Source: Aporhodopirellula aestuarii (lineage in GTDB: Bacteria > Planctomycetota > Planctomycetia > Pirellulales > Pirellulaceae). From it: a stretch of DNA of 64,000 nucleotides. The first letter of the stretch is position 1. The number at the start of each line of letters is the position of its first letter. The position numbers were made by a program, and so were the translations under genes. The stretch spans positions 124,001 to 188,000 of the forward strand of contig NZ_JAMQBK010000060.1 in assembly GCF_023701485.1 (NCBI RefSeq), read 5' to 3'. The notes under the pieces were generated by a model. It was not told the origin of the DNA and did not search any database. It saw only the letters and a list, made by a program, of their open reading frames with translations. Below, piece by piece: positions 10,260 to 18,540 of this stretch.

Positions 10260-10292
10260 TCGTGACTAACCATTCACGAGACGCAGGATCCA
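10260..10292 (+). repeat. Dispersed intergenic repeat, family B, copy 1
   Basis: This 33-base element matches 28 of 33 bases of the reverse complement of 41933-41965. Both copies contain TCGTGACTAACCATT and end in GGATCCA. It lies in the 300-base spacer between the converging ends of purH and the antiporter operon. I see no gene in the rest of that spacer. A weak bulged stem (about 10463-10489) at the operon's 3' end could serve as a terminator. Confidence 0.5.
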
Positions 10293-10486
10293 ACGTGACT
10301 TTAGTCGGATCGTTGATGCGTCTTGTTAGTAACGACGCTTTCGAAGTCCGGCGGTTGCCGTGGTGGAATGACGGAGCTGTGGTTAGCCGCAAAGACTAAT
10401 AACTGAAAGACTCCTGCTTTCCTGCTTCGCGATGGTGAGCTAAGCCGACCTTCGCACTTGCCAGCCTAGTTGGAACTACTGGGCTG

Positions 10487-12205
10487 CTAGAAGTAGTACA
10501 CCAACAACGAAGCCGCCAACAGCACCGATGCCCAAAACGTCATCGTGTTGGTCGACCATGTCCGACCGAGCAATCCGGTTTCGTTGAAGCCATCGCGAAC
10601 CGTGTTGAGCGAACCACGCAGTCCGTTTAAGAACACGCTTCGGAAGCCACCGTCGATTTTCTCGATACCGAAGCGGAGCCCTGAAACGGCCTTGGGCATG
10701 GCGACCCGGTAAAACCAATCGGTGTCCAGCACCGTGGCACGTTTCTCTTCTGGATACAAACCTGTCTTGATCAAAAAGACAAACGCCAGACACGCAAACA
10801 AGAGTAGTTGCAACTGCGTGACAACGTGTGTGATCGTGTAGGGGTGGTAGTTTGATTCATACGGAAGCAACGCATACAACATTGGATATGCGATCCCGAG
10901 CGTGATGCAGCCCACCGCCGCAATGCCCATCGCCAAGAGCATGTTCCAGGGGGCTTCCTTGGGACGTTTCCCACTGTCGTGTGCAAAGAACGCAAAGAAC
11001 GGAATTTTGATTCCCGAGTGTTCCATCACCCCCGCTGATGCGATCAACAGCACGATCCAAACGCCAGCAAGATGATGTTCCGCGGCTGCGGAAATGATCA
11101 TCGACTTGCTAACAAACCCGCTCAACAACGGGAAACCCGAGATCGCCCCGGCTCCGATTAAACAGAACGTCGTGGTCCATGGCATGGATTTGTGCAAACC
11201 GCCCAGCTCGGTCGCTTTGGTCGTTCCCACGCGGTACAACACCGCGCCCATCGACATGAACAACAACGACTTGTAGATGATATGGCAAAACGCGTGCGCG
11301 ACGGTACCGTTAATCGCCAGTTCGGTCCCGATCCCGATTCCGACAACCATGAAACCGAGTTGGTTGTTGAGGCTGTAGGCGAGCACTCTTCGCAGGTCAT
11401 TTTCGATCACCGCAAAGACGATCGGAAACAATGTCATCGTGCATCCGACCCAAATCAAGGGCTCGAAACCGGCAAAGCCTCGGCACAGCGAGTAAACAGC
11501 GAGTTTCGTCGTGAAGGCGCTGAGAAACACCGTGCCGGTCACAGTCGCCTTCGGGTAGGAATCCTGCAACCAGTTGTGTAGCAACGGGAAGGCACACTTA
11601 ATACCGAAGGCTGTCAAAACTAATTTGCCGGCGGTCGTGAGTCCGTCGCCCGCACCGTCGAGTCCCACAAACGATTCGAATGCGAGTGAACCCGTCTCGA
11701 CGTATTGCACAATCGCTCCGGACAGCAGCAAGACGCCCGAGGTCACCTGGATGATGAGATATCGCATCCCCGCTCGGTAGGAAGTCTCTGAGTCGCTCGC
11801 CCAAACCAGGAACACGCTTGAGATGGCGGTCAATTCCCAAAACACAAACAGGGTAATCAGATCGCCCGCGCACGCCGCCCCGATAGCCGCACCCGCGTAG
11901 AACACGCCCGCCACATGTTGACGGGTATCACGCACGTGCAACGCATAAATCGCTGACACGATCGCCGCGAGATGAAACACGATTCCGAAGGGACGCGATA
12001 ACTTGTCGATTCGAACGACGTTGAGTTCATCGCCAAACAGTTCGATGATTCCGTAGTTGCCCGCCGGTGTGCTCAAAAACAGGACCAGGCTCAGTGTTGA
12101 GAGTGCGAGCACGACCCATGGTTGAACCCGCCGCGCGAGCAGCGGCAGAAACAACGCACCGACCATCATGATCAGCCCAGGGGGCATACTAGCGATCGCC
12201 GTCAT
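10487..12205 (-). CDS. Mrp/complex-I-type antiporter subunit, third large copy (MrpD/NuoL-like)
   Basis: The 572-residue polytopic membrane protein belongs to the proton-conducting antiporter-like family (NuoL/M/N, MrpA/D). The TM5 glutamate is in LITLFVFWELTAISSVFLVW. The lysine-bearing helices are GIKCAFPLLHNWLQDSYPKA and SAFTTKLAVYSLCRGF. A broken-helix region follows around RRVLAYSLNNQLGFMVVGIG. The C-terminal about 90 residues form an extended tail ending in a last membrane helix (TFWASVLLAASLLVYYF). It is the last gene of the operon and overlaps the small gene upstream by 17 bases. It should pump or gate Na+ or H+ as part of the complex. Confidence 0.88.
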   Translation of the reverse strand: MTAIASMPPGLIMMVGALFLPLLARRVQPWVVLALSTLSLVLFLSTPAGNYGIIELFGDELNVVRIDKLSRPFGIVFHLAAIVSAIYALHVRDTRQHVAGVFYAGAAIGAACAGDLITLFVFWELTAISSVFLVWASDSETSYRAGMRYLIIQVTSGVLLLSGAIVQYVETGSLAFESFVGLDGAGDGLTTAGKLVLTAFGIKCAFPLLHNWLQDSYPKATVTGTVFLSAFTTKLAVYSLCRGFAGFEPLIWVGCTMTLFPIVFAVIENDLRRVLAYSLNNQLGFMVVGIGIGTELAINGTVAHAFCHIIYKSLLFMSMGAVLYRVGTTKATELGGLHKSMPWTTTFCLIGAGAISGFPLLSGFVSKSMIISAAAEHHLAGVWIVLLIASAGVMEHSGIKIPFFAFFAHDSGKRPKEAPWNMLLAMGIAAVGCITLGIAYPMLYALLPYESNYHPYTITHVVTQLQLLLFACLAFVFLIKTGLYPEEKRATVLDTDWFYRVAMPKAVSGLRFGIEKIDGGFRSVFLNGLRGSLNTVRDGFNETGLLGRTWSTNTMTFWASVLLAASLLVYYF

Positions 12206-12461
12206 GATAATAATCCTCCGGACGTGAAACGATCATGCGTAGCAAGCGACCTAGAAAAACGATCACAACAAACGTGACGAATCCAAACCAAGCCTGAAAA
12301 GCGAAACTGCTTTCGATCGCAAAGTGAGGATGCGGGTTGGTATAAAACAAATCGGCGAGAGCCAGCCCGGCACAGATCACGACGAGCGCGATGATCATCA
12401 TGCGAACGTTTTGGGGACGTTCGAACCAGCTCGGATCGGTGGGTTCATTAGGGTGATTCAT
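12189..12461 (-). CDS. Small two-helix membrane protein in the antiporter operon
   Basis: The 90-residue protein has two hydrophobic segments (about residues 22-40, MMIIALVVICAGLALADLF, and 50-72, FAFQAWFGFVTFVVIVFLG). Both ends are charged, and the tail is SRPEDYYHDGD. It is not one of the canonical Mrp subunits MrpB, C, E, F or G. It sits between two large antiporter genes, 18 bases after one and overlapping the next, so it is probably an accessory subunit. I do not recognise the family. Confidence 0.78.
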   Translation of the reverse strand: MNHPNEPTDPSWFERPQNVRMMIIALVVICAGLALADLFYTNPHPHFAIESSFAFQAWFGFVTFVVIVFLGRLLRMIVSRPEDYYHDGDR

Positions 12462-12479
12462 GTTCGTCCTTGCGGCTCA

Positions 12480-13991
12480 CTAAGAAGGCGTCATCGTGAT
12501 GGGCAACAAAGCCTGATAAATCCACTCGGCCGCGAAGAACAACACGACACTGCCGATCGCGGTCACGCACAACGGCACCACGCACATCATCGGTGCTTCC
12601 TGCATGTTGGCCAACCAACTGCCGGTTTCTTGACTTGGGTCGTCCGGCGTATCAGATTTCGGCTTCATGAACGCACGCATCGGGATCGGAATGAGGTACG
12701 CAATGTTCAGCAACGAACTGACCATCAAAGCGGCTGTGAGAAGGTACTGATGCGTCTCGACCGTGCCGACAGCCAAGAACCACTTGCTCCACGCACCTCC
12801 GCCGGGAGGCAATCCGATGATGCTCACCGACGCGATCAAAAACGCCGCGAACGTCAGCGGCATCTTGCGTCCTAAGCCTTCCATCTCGCTAATATTCTTC
12901 TTATGCGCGGCGACATAGATCGCTCCGGCACAAAAGAACAATGTGATTTTGCCAACGGCATGCATCGCGATATGCATTCCGCCACCGATCACACTGTTGG
13001 GCGTGGCAAGCATCGCACCCAACGTGATGTAAGCGAGTTGCCCGATCGTCGAGTAAGCCAGTCGGGCTTTCAGATTGTCTTTGGTCATTGCCACCAGTGA
13101 TGCGACCACCAAAGTGAATCCCGCGACGTAGGCGAGATACAAACTCACGCCGGTCTCCCGCAGCAGTTCCAATCCGAAGATATAAACGCATACCTTCATG
13201 ACTGAAAAGACGCCGACTTTGACGACCGCGACCGCGTGTAACAAAGCACTGACGGGTGTCGGAGCGACCATCGCGGCCGGTAACCAACGGTGAAAAGGCA
13301 TCAAAGCCGCCTTGCCGATTCCGAACGCAAACAGCCCGACCAGCACGGCCAAGCCCGTTTGCGAAATGCGATTTTCGGCAACCGCATCTGCCAAGATTCC
13401 GCCAAGTTTGAAATCAACCGTACCGGCCAGCGACCAGGTCCAAACGATCGCCAGCATGAAAAACGCAATCGATGTCGACAACAAAATCCCGAGATAAATG
13501 CGTCCGCCCCGTTTGGCTTCCTCGGTTCCGTGATGCGTCACCAGCGGATAGGTCGAGATCGTCATCACCTCGTAGGCGATGAACAAGGTAAACAGGTTTG
13601 CCGAAAAGGCCGCGGCGAGAGCCGCAAAAATGGCGATCGCGAAACACGCAAAGAACCGAGTTTGCTGCTTTTCATGGTGCCCTCGCATGTAGCCGATCGC
13701 ATACGCCGTCGTCAGAATCCAGAGACCGGATGCCACCAACGCGAACAACATCCCAAGGGGCTCGACGCGAAACGCGATCTCGAAACCGGGCAACATTTCG
13801 CCCAAATTCCATTCAGGTCGTTCACCGGCAAACACACCGATCGACAGCGAAGCGGTGACGATAAACAAAAGTCCGGCGATCGTGCCTGATGAACCGTCGC
13901 GCAGGTCGGGTGTCTTCCCAAAAAAGACGATCAGTCCTACCGCCAAAATCGGTAGCGCCAGCGAAATCCATATCATGTGATCGGGAGACAT
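12480..13991 (-). CDS. Mrp/complex-I-type antiporter subunit, second large copy
   Basis: This is another 503-residue antiporter-like subunit. The key glutamate is in NLFTLFIAYEVMTISTYPLV. The region KAALMPFHRWLPAAMVAPTP followed by SALLHAVAVVKVGVFSV resembles the MrpA N-terminal/NuoL branch (His and Lys of TM7-8) more than MrpD. Near the C-terminus, SIIGLPPGGGAWSKW is the usual discontinuous-helix motif. It starts one base after the stop of the first copy. It may replace the N-terminal half of MrpA, which is otherwise missing as one long gene. Confidence 0.9.
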   Translation of the reverse strand: MSPDHMIWISLALPILAVGLIVFFGKTPDLRDGSSGTIAGLLFIVTASLSIGVFAGERPEWNLGEMLPGFEIAFRVEPLGMLFALVASGLWILTTAYAIGYMRGHHEKQQTRFFACFAIAIFAALAAAFSANLFTLFIAYEVMTISTYPLVTHHGTEEAKRGGRIYLGILLSTSIAFFMLAIVWTWSLAGTVDFKLGGILADAVAENRISQTGLAVLVGLFAFGIGKAALMPFHRWLPAAMVAPTPVSALLHAVAVVKVGVFSVMKVCVYIFGLELLRETGVSLYLAYVAGFTLVVASLVAMTKDNLKARLAYSTIGQLAYITLGAMLATPNSVIGGGMHIAMHAVGKITLFFCAGAIYVAAHKKNISEMEGLGRKMPLTFAAFLIASVSIIGLPPGGGAWSKWFLAVGTVETHQYLLTAALMVSSLLNIAYLIPIPMRAFMKPKSDTPDDPSQETGSWLANMQEAPMMCVVPLCVTAIGSVVLFFAAEWIYQALLPITMTPS

Positions 13992-13992
13992 C

Positions 13993-15483
13993 TTAAGGGG
14001 TTCCTCCCAAGAGAGCGATCGCAGCTTGGCGAGCTATACCCGCGGAATAAGACGTCCAAACCCCGAACACCAATGTTGCACCGATCAGGACATACGTCGG
14101 TATCAGCATCCGCAGCGGCGCTTCGGTTGCATTCGCTGCCGCTTCACTCGGCTCTGCAAAAAATAACGTCTCGACCACCCGCCAAATGTACACAACGGCG
14201 AGCAATGAGCTGAGCAACATCAATGCAGCGACCGGCCATCGGCCTGCTTCGAACGCACTGGTCAGCAGTAGCCATTTGCTAATGAATCCAGCCGTCAAAG
14301 GCACTCCAATCAATCCGAGCCCACCGATCGCCCATGCCAGCGAAGTCAGCGGCATCGTTCGACCGGCACCCTTCCAATCCGACAACTGCACACTGCCCAA
14401 TCGTAACGCGAAACAACCCGCGACCATGAACAACCCGCCCTTGATCAACGCGTGGTTGAACATGTGAACGATGCCGGCGGACAAACCTGTTGGAGTGGCC
14501 ATCGAAATACCGAGCAACATGTAACCGATCTGAGCCACACTCGAGTAGGCGAGCAGTCGCTTGACATTGTCTTGATAGATCGCCGCGATGGAGGCAATGA
14601 AAATGCCGACCAGCGAAAACAGCATCAGCTCGGTATCCAACGGCAACACATCGAATGCGAACCCCGGTGTGATGATTTCGAAGATGATCCGCACGAACGC
14701 ATACACCGAAACCTTAGTAGCCGTCGCCGCGATGAAACAGGTTACCACCGACGGGGCATACGTGTACGCATTGGGCAACCAAGTGTGCAGCGGGAAGACC
14801 GCCATCTTCACGCACAACCCCACGGTTAAAAACGCAAACGCGACGAGAACCGTTCGAGGGCCATGTTCATGTGGTACGCGAGCGGCGATATCACCCATGT
14901 TGAGCGTGCCGGTCATTTGATACAGCAACCCGATGCCGATCAAAATAAACGTCGCTCCGATACTGCCCAGGATCAAGTATTGAAACGCCGCCAACGGTGC
15001 CCGTCGGGTCCGTCCGAGACTGATCAACGCGTACGACGAGAGAGATGAGATTTCGAGAAATACAAATACATTGAATAAGTCACCCGTGACGCACATACCG
15101 AGTAGCCCGGTCATGCACAACAGATACGTCGCATAGAACAGATAGTGCTTCGACTCCGATATCTCATCGCGGACACTCAGCGGAGCATAGACGAGAACGA
15201 TCGCACCGATCCCGGATACAAACGACATGACGAAGCCGGAAAAGATGTCGACCCGATATTCGATGCCGTACGGTGGACTCCAATCGCCGAGTTCGTATCG
15301 CACCACTCCATGAACGAGTGTTTCCTCAAGCAACGTGATGCTGCAGGCAAACGTCAACAGCGAAACAACGAGCGCGAGCGCGTACGCAGCACGACCGTTG
15401 CCTGTGAGTACACAGCATGGGGCAGCGACCAACGGCATCACGATCAATAGAATCGGCAGATGGGCAAAGATCGCATCGATCAT
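13993..15483 (-). CDS. mrpD: Mrp antiporter subunit D-like, first large copy
   Basis: The 496-residue protein fits MrpD/MbhH. The conserved glutamate is in DLFNVFVFLEISSLSSYALI. The helix pair is VKMAVFPLHTWLPNAYTYAP and ATATKVSVYAFVRI. The late motif is LGLIGVPLTAGFISKW. I set the start at ATG 15483, preceded by GGGAG. An upstream extension would run into the MnhC gene and is not hydrophobic. It lies directly after MnhC, as MrpD does after MrpC in classical operons. Confidence 0.92.
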   Translation of the reverse strand: MIDAIFAHLPILLIVMPLVAAPCCVLTGNGRAAYALALVVSLLTFACSITLLEETLVHGVVRYELGDWSPPYGIEYRVDIFSGFVMSFVSGIGAIVLVYAPLSVRDEISESKHYLFYATYLLCMTGLLGMCVTGDLFNVFVFLEISSLSSYALISLGRTRRAPLAAFQYLILGSIGATFILIGIGLLYQMTGTLNMGDIAARVPHEHGPRTVLVAFAFLTVGLCVKMAVFPLHTWLPNAYTYAPSVVTCFIAATATKVSVYAFVRIIFEIITPGFAFDVLPLDTELMLFSLVGIFIASIAAIYQDNVKRLLAYSSVAQIGYMLLGISMATPTGLSAGIVHMFNHALIKGGLFMVAGCFALRLGSVQLSDWKGAGRTMPLTSLAWAIGGLGLIGVPLTAGFISKWLLLTSAFEAGRWPVAALMLLSSLLAVVYIWRVVETLFFAEPSEAAANATEAPLRMLIPTYVLIGATLVFGVWTSYSAGIARQAAIALLGGTP

Positions 15484-15517
15484 GTGATCTCTCCCAAAGT
15501 TCCCAAAAGACAGTGCC

Positions 15518-16012
15518 TCATTCGCCGCGATCCAATTCCAAAATACGTTCTTCGTCCACTGTCCCGTAGTCTTCTCGGATCCGAACGACCAGCGCGAGGG
15601 CCAACGCCGTTGTCGCGATCCCGACCACAATCGCCGTCAGCATCAGGACACTCGGTAGTGGGTTGGAGTAAATGATTTCTGTCGTTGTGCTCGCCAACTC
15701 GCCACCGTGCTGCAGGGCAGCATGAGCGACTTCATGAGCACCTTCCACGTGGGGCGTGGCGGCATGGCCGGCATCCGATCCGTGTGCGGCGTGAGCCTGA
15801 GCGGCTGCGATTGCCGGCGGCACAATCGGCGCGGTCCCGCCCTCGACCTTGCCCATCGTGATGTAGAGCAAGAACACCGAGGTCTGAAAGATGTTAAGAC
15901 CGATTACCGATTTGATCAGGTTCTTACGCGCCAGCACGATGTAGAACCCGGTCATCATCAAAAAGATCACGACCCAGTAGTTGTAAAGTCCGGCGACGGA
16001 TTCGAGCGTCAT
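15518..16012 (-). CDS. mrpC: MnhC/NuoK-like antiporter subunit with a His-rich loop
   Basis: The 164-residue protein has the three helices of MrpC/NuoK (about 11-28, 33-54 and 119-143), including LIKSVIGLNIFQTSVFLLYI and PLPSVLMLTAIVVGIA. Between helices 2 and 3 the loop is expanded to about 60 residues. It holds seven histidines between residues 74 and 102, with Ala and Gly. Typical MrpC proteins are about 110-125 residues long, so this loop accounts for the extra length. It shares its first base region with the end of the MnhB gene. The loop might bind metal or sense pH, but that is speculation. Confidence 0.9.
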   Translation of the reverse strand: MTLESVAGLYNYWVVIFLMMTGFYIVLARKNLIKSVIGLNIFQTSVFLLYITMGKVEGGTAPIVPPAIAAAQAHAAHGSDAGHAATPHVEGAHEVAHAALQHGGELASTTTEIIYSNPLPSVLMLTAIVVGIATTALALALVVRIREDYGTVDEERILELDRGE

Positions 16013-16449
16013 TAGACCTGCTTCCTTCCTGCGAACGCATAAAAAATCATCGTCATCACCGCGGTCACCGTGATACCGACACCGAGTTCGACGAGGAATA
16101 TTCCGAGGTGCTGTCCGCTCGGCACGTGCCAGTGTGGCAAGACATCATGTTCGAGCACGCTGTAATCGAGAAACTTGCCGCCGAGAGCCATCGTGAGCAC
16201 CCCGGTGCCGGCGTAGATCAACACACCGAGCGCCATGCATTTCTCAATCACGATGGGAGGCGCGACCTTTTTGATCGCATGAAGTCCAAAGACCAATCCG
16301 TAGAGAATCAAACCCGACGCAAAGATAACGCCCGCTTGGAATCCACCACCGGGACCGTAGTCACCATGGAATTGAACGTAGAACGCGAACAGGAGGATAT
16401 AGGGGATCAGTAACTTGGTAATGATCCGAATGATTGGAAACCCGGTCAT
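16012..16449 (-). CDS. mrpB: MnhB-domain antiporter subunit
   Basis: The 145-residue protein carries the MnhB signature GDYGPGGGFQAGVIFASG in the second predicted helix, plus four hydrophobic segments ending in GITVTAVMTMIFYAFAG. MrpB (MbhF in archaeal MBH) is one of the small membrane subunits needed for complex assembly. The gene overlaps both neighbours at start and stop (ATGA-type junctions), so translation of the operon is probably coupled. Length and motif match the family well. Confidence 0.93.
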   Translation of the reverse strand: MTGFPIIRIITKLLIPYILLFAFYVQFHGDYGPGGGFQAGVIFASGLILYGLVFGLHAIKKVAPPIVIEKCMALGVLIYAGTGVLTMALGGKFLDYSVLEHDVLPHWHVPSGQHLGIFLVELGVGITVTAVMTMIFYAFAGRKQV

Positions 16450-17012
16450 GACGATTTGTTCCTCGCCAGTGGAGCGGTGTCATCCTGTTCGTCTTCGTTT
16501 TTTCGTAGGATCAACAACACAGCAATGCCCGCTGTTAACACCACGGTGGTTTCACCCAAGGTGTCGTACCCCCGGTAGCTCGCCAGGAGCGCGGTGACGA
16601 CGTTGGGGAGTCCATGCATGTCCGCTTCGGATCGTTCAACAAACGACGGATCCGGGTACACCTGGACGGGAGCGTCTGGTGAACCGAAATGGGGCATGTC
16701 GAGCGTCCCATATACCAGCGTCGCGCCGGTAACGATGACGACAAATAAGGGAACAACAGAAGATTTTCGCGGAATGTCTTCGGCTTTGCCCGTCAACGCC
16801 ATCGTGCTGAGCATCAACACCGTCGAGATTCCCGCACCCACTGCCGCCTCGGTAAACGCGACGTCGGGAGCATCCAAGATGATCATCCAACTCGCGCTGA
16901 GAAAACTGTAGATGCCGGTGAACATGATCACCGCCCACAGTTCCCGGAGTTGTGCGATTGCAACCGCCGTGATGGCGAGCAGCGCGAGCAAGGCAAATAC
17001 GATCAAATTCAT
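16446..17012 (-). CDS. DUF4040/MbhE-like subunit (free-standing C-terminal part of MrpA)
   Basis: The first about 75 residues are a DUF4040 (MbhD) unit, with the typical helix DAPDVAFTEAAVGAGISTVL. After a charged linker comes a second unit with a short hydrophobic helix (SVVPLFVVIVTGATLVYGT), an extracytoplasmic loop, and DTLGETTVVLTAGIAVLLIL, as in MbhE. In standard Mrp systems these units form the C-terminus of MrpA; here they are a gene of their own of 188 residues. In archaeal MBH they are MbhD and MbhE. The position between MnhG and MnhB also matches MBH order. Confidence 0.88.
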   Translation of the reverse strand: MNLIVFALLALLAITAVAIAQLRELWAVIMFTGIYSFLSASWMIILDAPDVAFTEAAVGAGISTVLMLSTMALTGKAEDIPRKSSVVPLFVVIVTGATLVYGTLDMPHFGSPDAPVQVYPDPSFVERSEADMHGLPNVVTALLASYRGYDTLGETTVVLTAGIAVLLILRKNEDEQDDTAPLARNKSS

Positions 17013-17356
17013 TCGGGGTTCCCTCCGCTGATGGTCGGCAATTCGATGTCATTTTCGACATCGAGTTGCGGCTTGAGTCCATGGGAAATCGCCGATTTCG
17101 CCAATGCGTGACATGAACTCGGACTCGTGACCGTCAGGAAAAAAAGGATCACAAACAATTTGAATGCGGTGAGTGTTGGGCCGGCCAACAGTAGCAAACC
17201 GATGATCAACAATCCGGCACCCATCGTGTCGGTAATTCCGCCACCGTGCATCCGGGAATAGAATTCGGGCAATCGGACCAACCCGATGCCACCGATGACC
17301 GAAAAGATCGACCCGGCGATCAAAAAGAAATAGCTTGCGATTTCTAAGACGATCAT
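17009..17356 (-). CDS. mrpG: MnhG antiporter subunit
   Basis: The 115-residue protein matches MnhG. Helix 1 (ASYFFLIAGSIFSVIGGIGL) is followed by the family motif RLPEFYSRMHGGGITDTMGA, then two more helices (GLLIIGLLLLAGPTL and FKLFVILFFLTVTSP). A charged tail of about 35 residues follows. The start overlaps the MnhF stop by four bases and the stop overlaps the next start by four bases. Confidence 0.94.
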   Translation of the reverse strand: MIVLEIASYFFLIAGSIFSVIGGIGLVRLPEFYSRMHGGGITDTMGAGLLIIGLLLLAGPTLTAFKLFVILFFLTVTSPSSCHALAKSAISHGLKPQLDVENDIELPTISGGNPE

Positions 17357-17682
17357 CGTGTTTCGGATTCTCCCGGAGCAGCGACACTACCACCGAAGTC
17401 GTTGTATTGTGTGAATCGCAGCAGCGCGACCATGCCGATGAAATTCATCAGGCTGTATAGCAGTGCGAGATCGAGAAAATCACTCCGTCCGGTCACGAAG
17501 CTGACTACCGAAATCAGCAGCACCGTCTTGGTGCCGAACATATTGAGTGCCAACACGCGGTCAAAAACGGTCGGCCCGAGTGCCGCCCGAATGAGTGCCA
17601 ACGTCATCGTCAACAGCACCGCGAATGAGGTGGCCATCAACACGCCCGCGGTCAATTCACTCGGTAAGAGATCCGGCGTCAT
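17353..17682 (-). CDS. mrpF: MnhF antiporter subunit
   Basis: The 109-residue protein has the MnhF pattern: a first helix (LMATSFAVLLTMTLALIRAA), the conserved GPTVFDRVLALNMFGTKTVL, and a third helix containing DFLDLALLYSLMNFIG. This subunit is MbhB in MBH nomenclature. It shares one base with the MnhE gene upstream and overlaps MnhG by four bases. Confidence 0.94.
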   Translation of the reverse strand: MTPDLLPSELTAGVLMATSFAVLLTMTLALIRAALGPTVFDRVLALNMFGTKTVLLISVVSFVTGRSDFLDLALLYSLMNFIGMVALLRFTQYNDFGGSVAAPGESETR

Positions 17683-18236
17683 CAGGAGGCTCCTTGGCCA
17701 GATGTGTTCGAATCGGAAACGATCGGCTCGTCATCGCATTCGTCAACCGCATCGTCGTAACCGCGCTCGATACGGCAAACCCGCTCACCCATTTCGTCCG
17801 TCATTTCGTCGGAAGATTCGCTCAACGACAATCCGTGAACGAGGACCTGGTTGCCTTCCAGACGCACCGAAACGGTACCCGGCGTCAACGTGATCGAGTT
17901 CGCAAAGATGACCCGCCCGAGTTCACTTTTTTGCCTCGCCGGAACAGAGATCAGGTTTCGCCGCAGCGGCATCTCACGCGAAAGAATGATTCTTGCGACG
18001 TTGATGTTGGACAACACGATTTCCTTGGCTAACCAAGGTGCATACATTAAAAAAGGTCGTACACCCAGATGAGCCGGGGCTCCTTCCTCGTCGACGATGT
18101 TCATTCGTGAGGAGAGCCACAGGCATATGACGCACGAAGCAATCCCTAGCCCGATTAGAAACGGGTTGTCAAAATGCCCTGACCAAAGTAGCCAGTTGGC
18201 GGTAAGAGCGACAAAAAGGGTGAGAGCGTATTTCAC
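17682..18236 (-). CDS. mrpE: MnhE antiporter subunit
   Basis: This is the first gene of the antiporter operon. From the GTG at 18236 it encodes 184 residues. Two hydrophobic helices come first (about 3-38), then the family core APWLAKEIVLSNINVARIIL, and the domain SITLTPGTVSVRLEGNQVLV. The C-terminal about 45 residues are acidic and low in complexity. Longer in-frame starts reach 18470, but that extension is not hydrophobic and matches nothing I know, so I prefer GTG 18236, with AAGG about 14 bases upstream. Confidence 0.9.
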   Translation of the reverse strand: MKYALTLFVALTANWLLWSGHFDNPFLIGLGIASCVICLWLSSRMNIVDEEGAPAHLGVRPFLMYAPWLAKEIVLSNINVARIILSREMPLRRNLISVPARQKSELGRVIFANSITLTPGTVSVRLEGNQVLVHGLSLSESSDEMTDEMGERVCRIERGYDDAVDECDDEPIVSDSNTSGQGAS

Positions 18237-18540
18237 GTGCGAAGCATTCAATCCTTTGATAGACGCGTGTCGAGAAGCGGGTAGCCTACATATCTTTCGA
18301 CCGACATAGCCTATACCGCCTGCACAAATCAAGACAAGCCGGGCAAATTGTATGACTATGGCTGGCACGTCTGGTTCGACTCGAACCTGAACCGCCTTGA
18401 TAACCCATTGTCTAAAATGGTCAGGTTGACTTCTTTGCGTGTCCCCAACGGAAGCATCCTGGGTGTTCAACTAACTAAAATGGGCAATATGCGGCGCCTT
18501 GCCGCCTTGCTCTCCAATTCCATAGACAGCTCGCGTAGCC
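18237..18540. other. Spacer between the antiporter operon and a divergent gene
   Basis: About 300 bases carry the promoters of two divergent units. An open frame extends MnhE upstream here but lacks family features. The stretch around 18370-18390 contains a short perfect stem, GGTTC/GAACC, around GACTC. It looked tRNA-like but does not fold as a tRNA. No gene is seen. Confidence 0.5.

Noticed and set aside
9326-10273. Long minus-strand open frame across purH
   Set aside because: It is a shadow of the strongly conserved purH frame and shows no family features.
13290-13889. Plus-strand open frame opposite the second antiporter gene
   Set aside because: It is highly charged and Arg/Gln-rich, the usual look of an antisense frame of a membrane protein gene.
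18350-18445. tRNA-like sequence on the minus strand with GGTTC/GAACC and CCATT/AATGG stems
   Set aside because: The T-stem would have a five-base loop, the anticodon loop has six bases, and the acceptor ends do not pair. It is not a tRNA.
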